A stretch of DNA of 64,000 bases from Phycisphaeraceae bacterium (GTDB lineage: Bacteria > Planctomycetota > Phycisphaerae > Phycisphaerales > UBA1924). The first letter of the stretch is position 1, and each line of letters begins with the position of its first letter. Shown piece after piece: positions 1 through 7,453 of this stretch. Made by a program: the position numbers and the translations under genes. Below the pieces are notes generated by a model. The model made no database searches. It saw only the letters and a program-made list of their open reading frames with translations, and was not told the origin of the DNA. Where the stretch lies: the NCBI GenBank assembly GCA_019636565.1, contig JAHBXG010000018.1:1-64000 (forward strand), given 5' to 3'.

Positions 1-1167
1 AAGACCAACCGCAAGATGATGGACGAGATGGCGAACCACGCCACGCGGATCAGGCGTCACGCGGATGTGCACGGGCAGGATGCGGTGGAGCGGTTTCTCG
101 ATGCGTGCCTTTCGATCGAGCACCTGATCGATCCGCACTCGATGTTCGTGCAGCGCGATGCGGCTCCGGGCCGGGACGGAGAGGCCCCTGGAAAGTTCGA
201 ACCCCGGAAGCTTCCCGCCAAAGACTACATGGACCCGTTTATCAACCCACAACGGGCGCTCGACAAGGAGAAGCAGGAACACGAGGAGCGTCAGAAGGCA
301 ACCAAAGACCGCTACCCGGCGCATCCCACACGGGACATCCTGCTCTTTTTGCTGAAAAACGCCCCGCTGGAAGAGTGGCAGCAGGATGTGCTGGGGATCG
401 TGCGCGACGAGGCGTACTACTTCGCGCCGCAGGCGATGACCAAGGTGATGAATGAGGGCTGGGCGACCTACTGGCACAGCAAGCTCATGACCTCGCACTT
501 TCTCGAGGCGACCGAGATCATCCATTACGCGGACCAACACTCGGGCGTGGTGCATATGGCGCCGGGCGGGTTCAACCCGTACAAAATCGGGGTGGAGTTG
601 TTCAAGGACATCGAGAGGCGGTGGAACACGGGGCAGCACGGCCCGGCGTGGGAACAGCTCGAGGCGATCGGGGCCAAGCAGGCGTTTGACGACAAGTCGA
701 TGAAGGGGCGCGAGAAGATCTTCGAGGTCCGGCGGATCTACAACGACATCAACTTCATCGAGGAATTCCTGACCGAGGAATTTGTCGAGAAGCACAAGAT
801 GTACCAGCACAAGCGCGACCCGCAGACCGGCGAGATCAAGGTCGTTTCACGCGATTTCCACCGCGTCAAGCAGACGCTGCTGCACCACCTGACCAACATG
901 GGCCAGCCGTTCATTTATGTGGTGGATGCGAACTATCAGAATCGGGGCGAGCTCTACCTGGCGCACAAATTCGCGGGGCTGGAGATTGATGCGGCCAAGG
1001 CGCAGCAGGTGCTGCAGAACGTTCGATTGCTCTGGGGCCGGCCGGTACACCTGCAGGCGACGATCAATGAAGACACGCACCTTCTTACCATGGAAGAAAT
1101 CGACGGGAAGCCCCGGAAAGAGCGGATCAATTCGGATACGCCCAAGCCTGCGCACAGCATGGAATAG
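1..1167 (+). CDS. SpoVR/YcgB family protein (5' end cut off by window edge)
   Basis: The reading frame is open from base 1, so the N-terminus lies outside the window; about 388 residues of the C-terminal part are present. Stretches such as MNEGWATYWHSKLM, APGGFNPYKIGVELFKDIE and RRIYNDINFIEEFLTEEFV are typical of the SpoVR family (Bacillus SpoVR, E. coli YcgB), as is the late segment GELYLAHKFAGLEID. In Bacillus the family affects spore cortex formation; in non-sporulating bacteria its biochemical role is unknown and it often travels with the PrkA kinase and YeaH, which would lie upstream of this window. The gene ends at a TAG followed by about 200 bases with no gene. Confidence 0.93.
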   Translation, partial: KTNRKMMDEMANHATRIRRHADVHGQDAVERFLDACLSIEHLIDPHSMFVQRDAAPGRDGEAPGKFEPRKLPAKDYMDPFINPQRALDKEKQEHEERQKATKDRYPAHPTRDILLFLLKNAPLEEWQQDVLGIVRDEAYYFAPQAMTKVMNEGWATYWHSKLMTSHFLEATEIIHYADQHSGVVHMAPGGFNPYKIGVELFKDIERRWNTGQHGPAWEQLEAIGAKQAFDDKSMKGREKIFEVRRIYNDINFIEEFLTEEFVEKHKMYQHKRDPQTGEIKVVSRDFHRVKQTLLHHLTNMGQPFIYVVDANYQNRGELYLAHKFAGLEIDAAKAQQVLQNVRLLWGRPVHLQATINEDTHLLTMEEIDGKPRKERINSDTPKPAHSME

Positions 1168-1366
1168 CCGGCCCCCCTCTATCGCCCCCACCCCCTGCCC
1201 CCACCCCTCCATCTCGCTCCGTTCCGTGTGATCCAGCCCCTGGCGTCGAGCGGAATAGGTATTGGTTTGGGGGCTCGTTTGCAAAAATTATTGTTTGGGT
1301 GCGGTCGTTGCCCCGATGATCCCGCGGCTTGCCGTGGTATCTTGGCGATTCCGAGGGCAACCAGAC

Positions 1367-3625
1367 ATGAGTATGAAAAACTTCCGGGCGTATGCGTTGT
1401 TTCTATGCTCCTTTGCGTGCTGCGCCTTTGGAGCGGAGCCGAGCATTTCGAAGATTGACCGGCAGGAAGCGGCCAATCGAACTCAGTTCAAGACGGCGAA
1501 GTTTGACGGACTCGATACGTTCAAGTATTCCGTTTGGCGTCGTGCCGCGTCGGCGACGGTCTCCGTGGAACTTTCGGCGGACTTTGACGACTCGAAGCAC
1601 GAGGTTGCGATCGAAGTCTCCAACAACTTTGCGGGCGCACCCCTCAGCTTGACGCTGACTCCGTCGGCGGATGAGCCGGCGCCGGGTGATTGGGCGCTGC
1701 GGCAACTGGGCACAAAGACCGACGCCGGAAAAAAGACCGTTCAGCTTTCCATTCAGATCGCCGACACGGCGCCGATCGGGCTCTATTCGTTCAGCGCGGT
1801 CGTACGGCTGAAAGGAAATACCACGGCCATAAACCGGGTCGCGTTTCCGAAGCCTGTGGTCATCCTCTTCAACCCGTGGAGCACGCGAGACAGCGTCTCG
1901 ATGGAAGACAAGGCGTCGCGGGGCGAATACGTCGAGAACTCCAACGGCCTCTACCGCACCGAGGTGGACAACAAGGACCGCACCTGGCGCTTCGGACAGT
2001 TCGATGCGATCACGCTCGACACGCTGCTGCGGATGCTCTCCGCACCCGACTTTGACAAACCGAACGAGCAAATGTCGGCGGCGGTACGAGCGGACCCCAT
2101 CAAGTTTTCGCAGGCGATGGCCAAGAGCATTGACCGTTATGTGCAGGGCGACTGGGTGCTGGAGCAATTCGGTGCGGGCGAGACCTCGCCCCGCACATGG
2201 AACGACAGCACGCGGCTGTTCGCCAAGTTTGCCAATCCTCCGGTGAAGTACGCGCGATGCTGGGTCTTCGCGAACATGCTGACCAGCCTGTTCCGCTGCG
2301 CCGGATTGCCCGCCCGATCGGTCTCGTGCATCCAGTCGGCGCACGAGCGCCCACCGGCCAACGGCTTTGTCGACATCTATGAGAGAAAAGTCGGGCAGAA
2401 CTGGGTGACCGATACCAATTTCACGCTGGACAAGGCCTGGGGCTTCCATGCCTGGACCGAGGCGTGGATGAAGCGCCCGGATCGAACCGATTGCGACGGC
2501 TGGCAGGTCGTGGACGGAACCTACACCATCGGGCCCGCGCCCGTGAAGGCGATCGCCGCGAAAAGCGGCGGCGATTTCGATGTTGATTTCGTTGTGGGCG
2601 AGGTCAACCCGCCGATCCGTTTCTGGCGCAACAACAAGATCGACCGGATCGACACGACATCGATCGGCAAGAAGATCATCACCAAGAAGATCGGGGCTGC
2701 GGCGCAGGAAGACATTGTCAAGACCTACAAGCCGGGCGTCATGCCTCGGATACCGGGCGGGGACGAACCGTCGGTGACGTGGGATGTTCCCGAGGCTTCT
2801 TCACCGGGGCAGGACATCGTCGTCGTCGCGCACCTTTCCAATCCCGGCTTCTCTCCCGCCTCCATCGATCTCACGGTCAGCGCGTACGCCGAGTGCTACG
2901 ACCAAACGCCTCGGGGCGAAGCATGGTCGCCCGAATCCCGCGCGATCGTGTTGGCACCGGGCGAGAGCGGTCATTCCGAGGTATTCACCATCCCGTGGTC
3001 CGCGTACGAGTCGTTCGCCCCGGTCTCGGATCATCTTCGAATCGACGCCTTCGCGGTGTGCGATTTGCTGGATCTGGGATGGCCGAAGGTGACGTACGTT
3101 GTGTTCGACGCCTCCGACCTTGCCGTGACGCGCACGTCGACCGCCGTCATCGCGCCGGGAGAAACAGCCACGTTCGCGATCGATTTTCACAACACGAGTT
3201 CGTCGACGCTCTCCGACTGCGAACTCACGCTTGAGCCGATTGGCGGGCTGGACAGCGGCGGGCCGCCCGAAGTGATCTCGCTGGGTTCCGTCGCGCCCGG
3301 TGCGTCGGCCTCCTGGTCCCGCTCGTTCACCGCCGTTTCGCCCGGGGACGGGGGGCTGGCGGTCACGCTGTCCTCCGGCCAGCAGCCCCCTTGGAGCGCC
3401 GCCGACAGCGTGTTGGTGACAGGCTGCGTTTGCGATGTGAATCAGGACGACTTCGTTGATGACGCGGACTTTGTGTTGTTCGCCAATGCGTACGACCTGC
3501 TCACGGTTCCGCCGGCCAACCCGTTGTGCGATTTCACGCGTGACGGGCTTGTCGACGACGCGGACTTCGAGTTCTTCATCGGGGCGTACGAGAACCTGTG
3601 GTGCGTGAGCGATCCGGAGGAGTAG
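1367..3625 (+). CDS. Secreted animal-type (factor XIII-like) transglutaminase with C-terminal dockerin-like repeats
   Basis: 752 residues from the ATG at 1367, chosen because it gives a signal peptide (MKNFRAYALFLCSFACCAFG, then AEPS); the frame itself opens further upstream. The core carries a transglutaminase triad in the animal arrangement: Cys298 in YARCWVFANM, His361 in GFHAWTEAWMKRPD and Asp383 in GWQVVDGTY. The spacing (63 and 22 residues) is close to that of human tissue transglutaminase. Such enzymes crosslink glutamine and lysine side chains. Downstream are beta-sandwich-like segments, as in animal enzymes, then two Ca2+-binding repeats (CDVNQDDFVDDADF and CDFTRDGLVDDADF) of the planctomycete GC-type dockerin kind, which probably anchor the protein at the cell surface. 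Activity and substrate are inferred, not shown. Confidence 0.88.
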   Translation: MSMKNFRAYALFLCSFACCAFGAEPSISKIDRQEAANRTQFKTAKFDGLDTFKYSVWRRAASATVSVELSADFDDSKHEVAIEVSNNFAGAPLSLTLTPSADEPAPGDWALRQLGTKTDAGKKTVQLSIQIADTAPIGLYSFSAVVRLKGNTTAINRVAFPKPVVILFNPWSTRDSVSMEDKASRGEYVENSNGLYRTEVDNKDRTWRFGQFDAITLDTLLRMLSAPDFDKPNEQMSAAVRADPIKFSQAMAKSIDRYVQGDWVLEQFGAGETSPRTWNDSTRLFAKFANPPVKYARCWVFANMLTSLFRCAGLPARSVSCIQSAHERPPANGFVDIYERKVGQNWVTDTNFTLDKAWGFHAWTEAWMKRPDRTDCDGWQVVDGTYTIGPAPVKAIAAKSGGDFDVDFVVGEVNPPIRFWRNNKIDRIDTTSIGKKIITKKIGAAAQEDIVKTYKPGVMPRIPGGDEPSVTWDVPEASSPGQDIVVVAHLSNPGFSPASIDLTVSAYAECYDQTPRGEAWSPESRAIVLAPGESGHSEVFTIPWSAYESFAPVSDHLRIDAFAVCDLLDLGWPKVTYVVFDASDLAVTRTSTAVIAPGETATFAIDFHNTSSSTLSDCELTLEPIGGLDSGGPPEVISLGSVAPGASASWSRSFTAVSPGDGGLAVTLSSGQQPPWSAADSVLVTGCVCDVNQDDFVDDADFVLFANAYDLLTVPPANPLCDFTRDGLVDDADFEFFIGAYENLWCVSDPEE

Positions 3626-3798
3626 TGGCGTTGGGGCGAGGATTCATGGCCGAACGAATCGGGTTCGATTCGTGGCACGCGTGAACCGTGGGTGCGCAAG
3701 GCGAGAGGCCGACGCATGACTCGGGATTCAGACGGCGATCGCGGATTCACAAGCCACTGGCAGGATTGAGATCCGAGGCCGCGGGGCACTCTTGTGGA

Positions 3799-4050
3799 TT
3801 ATGCCGCGTTCGGACGGTCATCGTCGCTGCTGCCGAGCAGCTCTTTGAGCCGGTCCATCTGGCGCTGAGCGCGGTCGAGCGAGTTCTCCGCCATCGCCGG
3901 GGCATTTTCGAATCGTCCCGCAAAGCGATAGACCGGTGCACCTTCGCGCCAACGGGCCAAATCGGCCCCCGTACCCCACGCCTGACGCGGGAACGGAATC
4001 GGGTCGAGTGCTTCTCTCAACTGAGCCGGATGAAACTTGAGTGTCGGCAT
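3799..4050 (-). CDS. Hypothetical 83-residue protein
   Basis: A short frame starting MPTLKFHPAQLREALDPIPF, with a sensible amino-acid composition, an amphipathic helix-like segment (ENSLDRAQRQMDRLKELLG) and an acidic tail. There is no signal peptide, membrane segment or recognised domain, and no clear ribosome binding site in front of the ATG. It is convergent with the transglutaminase gene and separated from plsY by about 320 bases. I do not recognise the family; reality of the gene rests on codon pattern and composition only. Confidence 0.45.
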   Translation of the reverse strand: MPTLKFHPAQLREALDPIPFPRQAWGTGADLARWREGAPVYRFAGRFENAPAMAENSLDRAQRQMDRLKELLGSSDDDRPNAA

Positions 4051-4373
4051 GGTTCGAATCCGTTCGAATTGGGAGCGTCGAGCTCCTGTGACCCAGAATT
4101 GCCAGCCCGCCTTCGGGCAAGCCCCCTACCCCATCCCGCACGCCGGCCGCCGTCCTGGCAGCCTCCATTTGTCGGCCCTTCCGACCCCCGCCTCCAGTTC
4201 CCCATCGCCGGGCCCGCAATTCCGGGCTGTTCCGGACCATGGCATGCCGCACTATCCGCCTGATCGCTCCCAGGTCCCCAACCTCGCGCATCGGGACGGG
4301 CGTTTGACACCCTCTCCATCGGTTATCAGCCGTGAAAGGATTGCATTGCCGATGCCAAATATTTTCCGAACTT
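4051..4373. other. 323-base stretch without a convincing gene
   Basis: Pyrimidine-rich on the plus strand, with a small GC hairpin (GCCCGCCTTCGGGC, about 4107-4120). Frames crossing it are rich in Pro, Arg and Ser and look like non-coding translation. GGTTCGAATCC near 4050 resembles a tRNA T-arm but no cloverleaf can be drawn around it. Confidence 0.5.
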
Positions 4374-5081
4374 TCAGGCGGTTGTTGGCACCGGCTTCTC
4401 GGAACCGGCCTTGGGCTCGGTTCCGGCCCGCAATCGGGCGATGTTGCTCCTGTGCCGCCAGATCATGGTGGTGGAGACGATCGAAGTCAGGCCTGCGAGC
4501 ACCAAGCCGGCGCTGGTCGCTCGACCGATCTCCATGCCGGCAGGACGCATCCAGAGCGTCAGCCCTGTTTGCAGCAATACGAACAGGGGCAGGCTTGCGG
4601 TTGCGCAGATCGAAGCCAGGCTGACGTAGCGCGAAACCTTGAGCACGAAGATGAACATGGCGAGTGCCGCCAGCCCGGCGAAGGTCAAAAGGGGGAAAAA
4701 GCCGAGAAGTGCGCCCAGTGCGGTCGCGACACCCTTTCCACCCTTGAACTTGAGCCAGGGCGTGAACATGTGGCCGAGGATGGTCGCGGCGAAAACCGCG
4801 CACCAGAGCATCGCCTGTTCGGGGAGTGGGGACCAATTCCCGGCAAGGCCCGCGAAGATTCCGGCTCCGAGCACCGGCCCAAAGCCCTTGAGGAAATCGC
4901 CGGAAAAACACACGAGCCATGCCTTCCGGCCGAACACGCGCCCGACGTTGGTCGCACCGATGTTGCCGGAGCCCAGTTTTCGGATGTCGACGCCTCGGGC
5001 GCGGCCGATCATGTAGCCGGTTGGGAACGAGCCGAAGAGGAACGCGGCGGCGATTGCCAGTAGCCATGAGGTGGCTGTCAT
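4374..5081 (-). CDS. plsY: Glycerol-3-phosphate acyltransferase PlsY
   Basis: 235 residues from the ATG at 5081 (MTATSWLLAIAAAFLFGSFP). PlsY is an integral membrane enzyme that moves an acyl group from acyl-phosphate to glycerol 3-phosphate, the first step of phospholipid synthesis. All three conserved loop motifs are visible: GSFPTGY near the start, the KLGSGNIGATNVGR glycerol-phosphate region, and GHMFTPWLKFKGGKGVAT. Several hydrophobic segments span the rest. A longer frame extends 24 residues upstream, but those residues are polar and unlike the family. It is transcribed away from the Bax-inhibitor-1 family gene; the 107-base gap between the two starts should hold both promoters. Confidence 0.95.
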   Translation of the reverse strand: MTATSWLLAIAAAFLFGSFPTGYMIGRARGVDIRKLGSGNIGATNVGRVFGRKAWLVCFSGDFLKGFGPVLGAGIFAGLAGNWSPLPEQAMLWCAVFAATILGHMFTPWLKFKGGKGVATALGALLGFFPLLTFAGLAALAMFIFVLKVSRYVSLASICATASLPLFVLLQTGLTLWMRPAGMEIGRATSAGLVLAGLTSIVSTTMIWRHRSNIARLRAGTEPKAGSEKPVPTTA

Positions 5082-5188
5082 CGGATGGAAGCGTACCGTC
5101 TTGTGGCTGTCCCGATCGAGGGGTCGACATAAACAGTTTTCAAGGCCGGTCAAGAAAGAAGCCGGCCCCGGTTCCCACGGAGGTATTG

Positions 5189-6019
5189 ATGAACGCCAGC
5201 AATCCGATGCTTCGCCAGAGCGTGTTCGAGAAGCCCGTCAACGCCCCCCGGTGGGATGAACTTGGCGCGGCGGCCAAACCGGGAACGATGACGGTGCAGG
5301 GGACGGCGATCAAGGCCGGTTTTTTCCTGGCCGTCTGCGTGATGACCGCGATCTTCTCCTGGATGAAGTTCGAGCCGATGTACCAGGCGGGGAATATCGG
5401 GGGGATCGTGCCGTGGCTGATGGGATCGTCGATCGGCGGTTTTGTGCTGGCGATGATCGTGAGTTTCAAGCCTCGGAGCGCGGCGATTCTCGGGCCGGTG
5501 TACGCGGCGCTGCAGGGCGTTGTGATCGCGAGTTTGTCGCTGCTCATCGTCGCACAGATGGCGGGGAGCAAGGCGGCGCAGGGCTCGGGACAGGCTGTTT
5601 TGAACACGGGCCTGATCTTTCAAGCAGCATCGATGACGTTCGGGATTGCGGCGGCGGCCTTGCTGGCGTATGCGACGGGCATCATTCGCCTGAGCCCGAT
5701 GGCCATGAAGATCATCTCGGTGGCGATTGGGGGTATCGCGATTTACGCCATCGGGCTCATGCTGCTGAACGGCATCTTCAACATGGGCTTGCCCAATCTT
5801 TGGGTGAGCAATTCTCCCATAGGAATCGGCTTTTCGTTGCTAGTTGTCGGCCTGGCATCGTTCACGCTGGTGATGAACTATCAGATGATTGACGAGGGCG
5901 CCAAATCAGGCCAGCCCAAGTACATGGAGTGGTACAGCGCGTTCGCGCTCACCGTCACGCTCGTGTGGCTCTATATCGAGATTCTCCGTCTGCTTTCCAA
6001 ACTGAATCGGCGCGACTGA
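5189..6019 (+). CDS. Bax inhibitor-1/YccA family membrane protein
   Basis: 276 residues from the ATG at 5189, chosen because CGGAGGT lies 5 bases upstream. After a polar N-terminus there are about seven hydrophobic segments, including GFFLAVCVMTAIFSW, WLMGSSIGGFVLAMIVSF, MKIISVAIGGIAIYAIGLML and SLLVVGLASFTLVMNYQMID, ending with LVWLYIEILRLLSKL. The pattern, including PVYAALQGVVIASLS and the acidic MIDEGAK loop, fits the bacterial YccA/BI-1 branch of the TMBIM superfamily, some members of which are pH-sensitive Ca2+ leak channels. No function is proven for this branch. The stop codon overlaps the next gene's start (TGATG), so the two are probably co-translated. Confidence 0.9.
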   Translation: MNASNPMLRQSVFEKPVNAPRWDELGAAAKPGTMTVQGTAIKAGFFLAVCVMTAIFSWMKFEPMYQAGNIGGIVPWLMGSSIGGFVLAMIVSFKPRSAAILGPVYAALQGVVIASLSLLIVAQMAGSKAAQGSGQAVLNTGLIFQAASMTFGIAAAALLAYATGIIRLSPMAMKIISVAIGGIAIYAIGLMLLNGIFNMGLPNLWVSNSPIGIGFSLLVVGLASFTLVMNYQMIDEGAKSGQPKYMEWYSAFALTVTLVWLYIEILRLLSKLNRRD

Positions 6020-6834
6020 TGCGCGCGGAGTCCGCTGTGTCGGTCAGGCTCGCGGTTTTCATTGCCCCGCTGCTTGTGCTGCAAGGCTGTGATCGGTCGG
6101 ATGCGCGCACACCGGCAAGGCCGTCCTCTCAACCGGTTGCCTCTACGACCGTTTCACCCCCCGCCTTCGCTCCTTCCCGGAACGGTTTCGCGTTCGCCAA
6201 CAACTTTCCCGGTGCTCCGCTTCCGACCTTTCTGAATTCCAGCAACCGAAACGATCAAAAATCTGCGTTTGGGCTCTGCGGAGGAATGGCGGCTGCCGCG
6301 GCGGACTATTTCATCGCGGGGTTTCCCCCACCGCCTCAGTCCGCGCTTCCTGAGCGAGGCAGCACGCTGTACGAGTATCTGTTTCTGCGCCAGGCGCAGT
6401 CGTTCGGTCCGGGGCTGGCGACCGCCCTCAAATTCGCCGAGTGGACCGCCAAGTCCGACGCCGAGCTGAACACACTGACGAACGCTGAAGTCGAAACGCT
6501 CGCACGATCCCTTCGTGGGCGCGCGGTTGTCCCGATTGGGCTGATCATCGCGCGCCCGGGCGGTCCGCCCGGCGCACGCAGTATCTCCGACAACCACCAG
6601 GTGCTCGCGCTCTCGATGGAACGGGGTGACGGAGTCGCGACGATCCGCATCTATGACCCGAATTTTCCGAAAGACGACAATGTCGCGATTATCCTGAACC
6701 TGCTCAACACCAAGCAGCCGGTCGGCATCCGCAATCGGCCCAAAGGCCGATCCACCCCGGTTCGAGCGGTATTCGTGCTGCCGTACGAACCGTCGCCTCC
6801 CCCTTCGATGAATTCGCCGACGCCACCGCAATAG
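6019..6834 (+). CDS. Lipoprotein with a putative papain-like cysteine protease fold
   Basis: 271 residues; the start ATG at 6019 overlaps the upstream stop (ATGA). The N-terminus is a lipoprotein signal with the lipobox LLVLQGC (Cys24). The mature part has a cluster resembling a papain-fold hydrolase: Cys87 in FGLCGGMAAAAADYF, His193 in DNHQVLAL and Asp213 in RIYDPNFP. A Cys-His-Asp/Asn order with a YDPN turn is typical of papain and C39-like folds, but I cannot name a specific family. Coupling with the Bax-inhibitor-1 family gene suggests a shared envelope role. Function is inferred and substrate unknown. Confidence 0.7.
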   Translation: MRAESAVSVRLAVFIAPLLVLQGCDRSDARTPARPSSQPVASTTVSPPAFAPSRNGFAFANNFPGAPLPTFLNSSNRNDQKSAFGLCGGMAAAAADYFIAGFPPPPQSALPERGSTLYEYLFLRQAQSFGPGLATALKFAEWTAKSDAELNTLTNAEVETLARSLRGRAVVPIGLIIARPGGPPGARSISDNHQVLALSMERGDGVATIRIYDPNFPKDDNVAIILNLLNTKQPVGIRNRPKGRSTPVRAVFVLPYEPSPPPSMNSPTPPQ

Positions 6835-6947
6835 GTTTCGCGAGCCTCCGTTGCTCCGGTGTCGCACGCGGCACCCGATGTCGGGCTGGGGCCCCGTGGT
6901 GCGTTCTTTGCCCTGCGTGAGCGGGCCATTCAACGCGGAGGTATCTC

Positions 6948-7343
6948 ATGAATCGGGTTCGACATTGGTTTGCACCGGCATTGGTTCTAGTCGCGGTGGC
7001 GGTCGCTTCGGGATCGATCGCGGCGGGAGTCAGCACGCGAGGCACGGCTGAAGTTCCCGCGTCGGATGCTCCCTCGATTCGCCCGGGTCACGTGGTGGGT
7101 GTCGTCAAGAGCGCGAACGCGGATGCGGATTTGCGCGGCGTTGCTGTCGTGCTCGTTCGCGATCAGCACGTGGTCGATCGCACGGTGACGAACAGAGACG
7201 GCAAGTTCACCCTCCCGAACATCCGGCCCGGCCGCTTTGTGATCGCGGCCGAGAAGCGTGGCGTGGGGGCGGGGCGTGAAGCCGCCAACGTCAAGCCGGG
7301 TGAGACTGCTCGGGTTCAGATCGAACTCAAGAAGCCGGCGTAA
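6948..7343 (+). CDS. Secreted protein with a carboxypeptidase-regulatory-like (CNA-B type) beta-sandwich
   Basis: 131 residues; GGAGGT sits 6 bases before the ATG. It begins with a signal peptide (HWFAPALVLVAVAVASGSIAAG). The mature part reads HVVGVVKSANADADLRGVAV through NRDGKFTLPNIRPGRFVIAA, the usual pattern of a carboxypeptidase regulatory-like or transthyretin-like domain: a substitutable loop, then DGKF and PG-Y/F-like turns. It ends in KPGETARVQIELKK. Such domains usually serve as structural or adhesion modules outside the cytoplasm; no enzymatic residues are apparent. Confidence 0.8.
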   Translation: MNRVRHWFAPALVLVAVAVASGSIAAGVSTRGTAEVPASDAPSIRPGHVVGVVKSANADADLRGVAVVLVRDQHVVDRTVTNRDGKFTLPNIRPGRFVIAAEKRGVGAGREAANVKPGETARVQIELKKPA

Positions 7344-7405
7344 CCGAGAAGGCAAGCAGAAACACCAACGAGTCTCGCGCTCCTCGGAGATTCGTTTGAT
7401 GAAGG

Positions 7406-7432
7406 CGGCGGAGCCAGGCCTCGGCTCCGCCG
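7406..7432. terminator. Bidirectional hairpin between convergent genes
   Basis: CGGCGGAGCC (7406-7415) pairs perfectly with GGCTCCGCCG (7423-7432) around a 7-base loop. It lies 62 bases after the secreted beta-sandwich gene and 21 bases after the glucoamylase stop on the other strand. No long T run follows on either strand, so termination is likely but not certain. Confidence 0.6.
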
Positions 7433-7453
7433 TCATTTGCTTGGTTCTGCGTT

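Noticed and set aside
4040..4075. tRNA-like GGTTCGAATCC
   Set aside because: No acceptor, D or anticodon arm can be folded around it on either strand.
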